NCBI GenBank assembly: GCA_016124855.1
Contig: WGMX01000010.1
Coordinates: 1 to 64,000 of the forward strand
Origin: Anaerolineaceae bacterium
GTDB lineage: Bacteria; Chloroflexota; Anaerolineae; Aggregatilineales; Phototrophicaceae
Direction: 5' to 3'
Length of the DNA stretch: 64,000 nucleotides
This document shows, piece by piece, positions 62,293 to 64,000 of this stretch (its first letter is position 1; each line of letters starts with the position of its first letter). Below the pieces are notes generated by a model that was not told the origin of the DNA, did not search any database, and saw only the letters and a program-made list of their open reading frames with translations. The position numbers were made by a program, and so were the translations under genes.

Positions 62293-63153
62293 TCACATAG
62301 ACTCAATTGACGGATTGTTTGAATTAGGCTTCTGATGCTGTGTCATACCTTTCATGATTTGCCCCATCGCACGAACTCGTCCCCATCGTGGCAATAGTGC
62401 CAACGAAAGTTCAAGAAACATTGATAGCCAGCCGGGTCGAACGGTTGTCCGCTTTCCCAGCGCGTTTAATGTTGTTTGAGCGACCTGATCCGGTTTGAGT
62501 GCAAGCTTCATCCGCATATCTGCTTGTGTAGCAAAACCACTGTGAATAGGTCCGGGTGCTGACGCAATAATATCAACTCCAAATGGCGATAGTTCCGTCT
62601 GAAGTCCCTCGGCAAGCGATTGGATATAGGCTTTGGTGGCGGCGTAATTTGCAGATAAAGGCACACCCTGAAATGCAACCAGAGAACTCATCAAAACCAT
62701 TCCACCCCGTTTTTGTTGCGCAAAGCGTCGTCCGAAATGGTGGCTCATGGCGAGTACGGCCCGGCAATTCACATTGAGCATATTAAGTTCACGATCTAGA
62801 GGCAACTCAATAAACTGACCTGCTGTACCAAATCCTGCACAGGCGACAAGCAATCCGATATCTAGATGGCTAGTTTCTGCTAAGACACTGTCGACGGCCG
62901 TTTCGTCACTAAGGTCCGCTGGAATGGAGACCGCATCGATGCCATATCTGTCAGATAGTTCAGAAGCTAGTTGTTCTAAAAGGAAGCTTCGCCGCGCCAC
63001 GAGAACAAGATTTAACCCAGCCTCGGCAAGGCAAAGTGCCATTGCCCGACCAATTCCGTCCGACGCACCTGTTACGACAGCCCATGAACCGTATTTCACA
63101 CGCCAGCGCTCTTGTTGTGGTGTAAGGGATAATCGTTTCACTTCGACTGACAT
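62293..63153 (-). CDS. Short-chain dehydrogenase/reductase
   Basis: 286 residues. The cofactor motif is T-G-A-S-D-G-I-G at 28-35, followed by A-R-R near 53, which favours NADP. A-C-A-G-F-G is near 104, the catalytic Ser in M-S-S near 156, and Y170-A-A-T-K174. The C-terminal part, L-F-L-E-L-S-L-A-L-L-P, is hydrophobic and could contact the membrane, as in acyl/steroid SDRs. It is the first gene of the operon with the Fe-S/SCP2 protein. Confidence 0.88.
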   Translation of the reverse strand: MSVEVKRLSLTPQQERWRVKYGSWAVVTGASDGIGRAMALCLAEAGLNLVLVARRSFLLEQLASELSDRYGIDAVSIPADLSDETAVDSVLAETSHLDIGLLVACAGFGTAGQFIELPLDRELNMLNVNCRAVLAMSHHFGRRFAQQKRGGMVLMSSLVAFQGVPLSANYAATKAYIQSLAEGLQTELSPFGVDIIASAPGPIHSGFATQADMRMKLALKPDQVAQTTLNALGKRTTVRPGWLSMFLELSLALLPRWGRVRAMGQIMKGMTQHQKPNSNNPSIESM

Positions 63154-63172
63154 ACCTCACCTCGCCTAAATA

Positions 63173-63218
63173 GTTGACACTGTCTACTAATATACCGTTA
63201 GAGGTTGACGGTGTCAAC
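63173..63218 (-). promoter_or_regulatory. Promoter of the SDR operon with two TetR-type operators
   Basis: On the minus strand, TTGACA (complement of 63212-63217), 17 bases, TATATT (complement of 63189-63194). GTTGACGGTGTCAAC (63204-63218) is a palindrome with perfect 6-bp arms overlapping the -35. GTTGACACTGTCTAC (63173-63187) is an imperfect copy just downstream of the -10. They are 31 bp apart, three helical turns. Confidence 0.8.
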
Positions 63219-63465
63219 TTTTGGGTCGAAAAGGTCAATATCTCCATAAATTACTAGGTATACAGTCCTCAATAATTCGAGATTTCATTCAGCATAAGTC
63301 AATCAGTTTCGTCAAAAACTGCTGAACTAAGGAAACCTACAGTTGCCAATCTCCATATCGTTGAAACGGCTTCATAATCTTCAGAAGATATCCAGAATTG
63401 CTCCAGCAAATATGGAGAGAGGTATTTCAGAATGCAAGCGTGAACACAGTTATGGAGAATTCGGA
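63219..63465. other. Intergenic region before the efflux adaptor gene
   Basis: No gene is seen. The region must contain the adaptor promoter, but no strong -35/-10 pair was chosen. GGAGA at 63454-63458 is the ribosome-binding site of the adaptor. Confidence 0.4.
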
Positions 63466-64000
63466 ATGATCCTAAGACGCACATATCTCGTTTTAGACGC
63501 GGTTTTGATAGTACTGGCTATCAGCTCAGGAACTGCTCTCGCATCCCCAATAAATAATCGAACAGCACAGCAGCCACCTGCCACACAAGTGCCTACAAGC
63601 GCTATATTGTCAGTTCAAATTCCGGCACAAACGACAACCAGTGTATCAGCACTAGGCACAGTTGAAGCAGCGACGGTGGTTACCCTTTACTTCCAGACCT
63701 CAGGTACCGTCAAAAGTGTTTATGTCAAATTAGGCGATACGGTACAAGCCAACGAAGTGCTGGCGGATTTGGACGATACCGATGCATGGAACACCTACCA
63801 CCAAGCGGTCTTGAACCTCGAAAAAGCCCAGCTTACAGTCGACACGCTCTACGATCCCCCTACGGAAGAAGATATCCGCACGGCCAAAGCCAATATTGCC
63901 AGCGCACAAGCAGCGTACAGTGAGGTCGCCAATGGCACGTCTTCCGCCGAGGTACAGTCTGCGCAGCTTTCCTATGACAAAGCCCTACAAAAGCTCGAAG
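63466..64000 (+). CDS. Membrane-fusion/periplasmic adaptor protein (HlyD/AcrA-like), cut by window end
   Basis: The ATG at 63466 opens a frame that runs to the window end (178 codons). A signal peptide or membrane anchor spans residues 1-25, ending S-G-T-A-L-A-S. A biotinyl-lipoyl-like half domain follows, with Q-T-S-G-T-V-K-S-V-Y-V-K-L-G-D-T-V-Q-A-N near residue 75, a hallmark of RND/ABC efflux adaptors. Then comes the start of the alpha-helical hairpin (L-N-L-E-K-A-Q-L and I-A-S-A-Q-A-A-Y). The partner exporter genes are outside the window. Confidence 0.85.
   Translation, partial: MILRRTYLVLDAVLIVLAISSGTALASPINNRTAQQPPATQVPTSAILSVQIPAQTTTSVSALGTVEAATVVTLYFQTSGTVKSVYVKLGDTVQANEVLADLDDTDAWNTYHQAVLNLEKAQLTVDTLYDPPTEEDIRTAKANIASAQAAYSEVANGTSSAEVQSAQLSYDKALQKLE

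Overview
The window looks like a piece of a Chloroflexota genome, probably Anaerolineae-like. This is an inference from gene content: many carbohydrate ABC systems without their own ATPase, DUF4127, solute-binding proteins with signal peptides ending in A-Q and no lipobox, and moderate GC near 48 %. No rRNA, tRNA or CRISPR array was seen. Most of the window is a run of carbohydrate-uptake and breakdown loci, each with its own regulator, separated by worn insertion-sequence debris.

Layout. 1-550: right end of an IS256-type element inserted into an IS3-type element. 1.1-2.3 kb: a small membrane protein and a divergent TetR regulator that share a control region with two identical palindromes. 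2.6-12.8 kb (all minus): an amino-sugar type locus with a ROK kinase, a DUF4127 protein, NanE, a HutC/DasR-type GntR regulator, a Tat-exported binding protein, two permeases, a Gfo/Idh/MocA oxidoreductase, a TIM-barrel isomerase and an AAC(3)-fold acetyltransferase. One 18-bp operator-like sequence lies at both main promoters. 13.1-20.8 kb: a GH36-type alpha-galactosidase facing a LacI regulator, a binding protein and two permeases with unusual extra domains; two LacI operators lie 52 bp apart between them.

21.0-34.6 kb is the most interesting part. It is a compact locus that I read as D-apiose utilisation: an FCD-type GntR regulator, ApnO-like, OiaC-like and ApsD-like enzymes, a discoidin-PocR-AraC regulator, an oligosaccharide-type ABC transporter, a cytoplasmic GH140/DUF4038-type apiosidase, an NAD epimerase and an ApnL-like lactonase. 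Together these would take apiosides to free apiose, apionolactone, apionate, 3-oxo-isoapionate and L-erythrulose.

35.3-43.7 kb: a disaccharide phosphorolysis locus (GH65 phosphorylase, ABC transporter, DUF624 protein, LacI, beta-phosphoglucomutase). 43.7-44.2 kb: recombinase and IS982 relics. 44.2-52.5 kb (minus): a complete Opp/Dpp-type transporter followed by NamZ (exo-N-acetylmuramidase) and a GNAT enzyme, suggesting muropeptide salvage. 52.5-54 kb: decayed TetR and membrane-protein genes. 54-60 kb: an alpha/beta hydrolase with a divergent AraC regulator, then a MerR regulator driving a beta-carbonic anhydrase, membrane protein and NmrA-like operon from promoters with a conserved dyad. 60.1-63.2 kb: a TetR regulator, an Fe-S/SCP2 fusion protein and an SDR behind a two-operator promoter. 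63.5 kb to the end: the start of a membrane-fusion (efflux adaptor) protein.

Two patterns run across the loci. Every one of the five binding-protein genes is followed by an RNA hairpin before the next gene. None of the four sugar-type transporters carries an ATPase gene, so they presumably share one encoded elsewhere.
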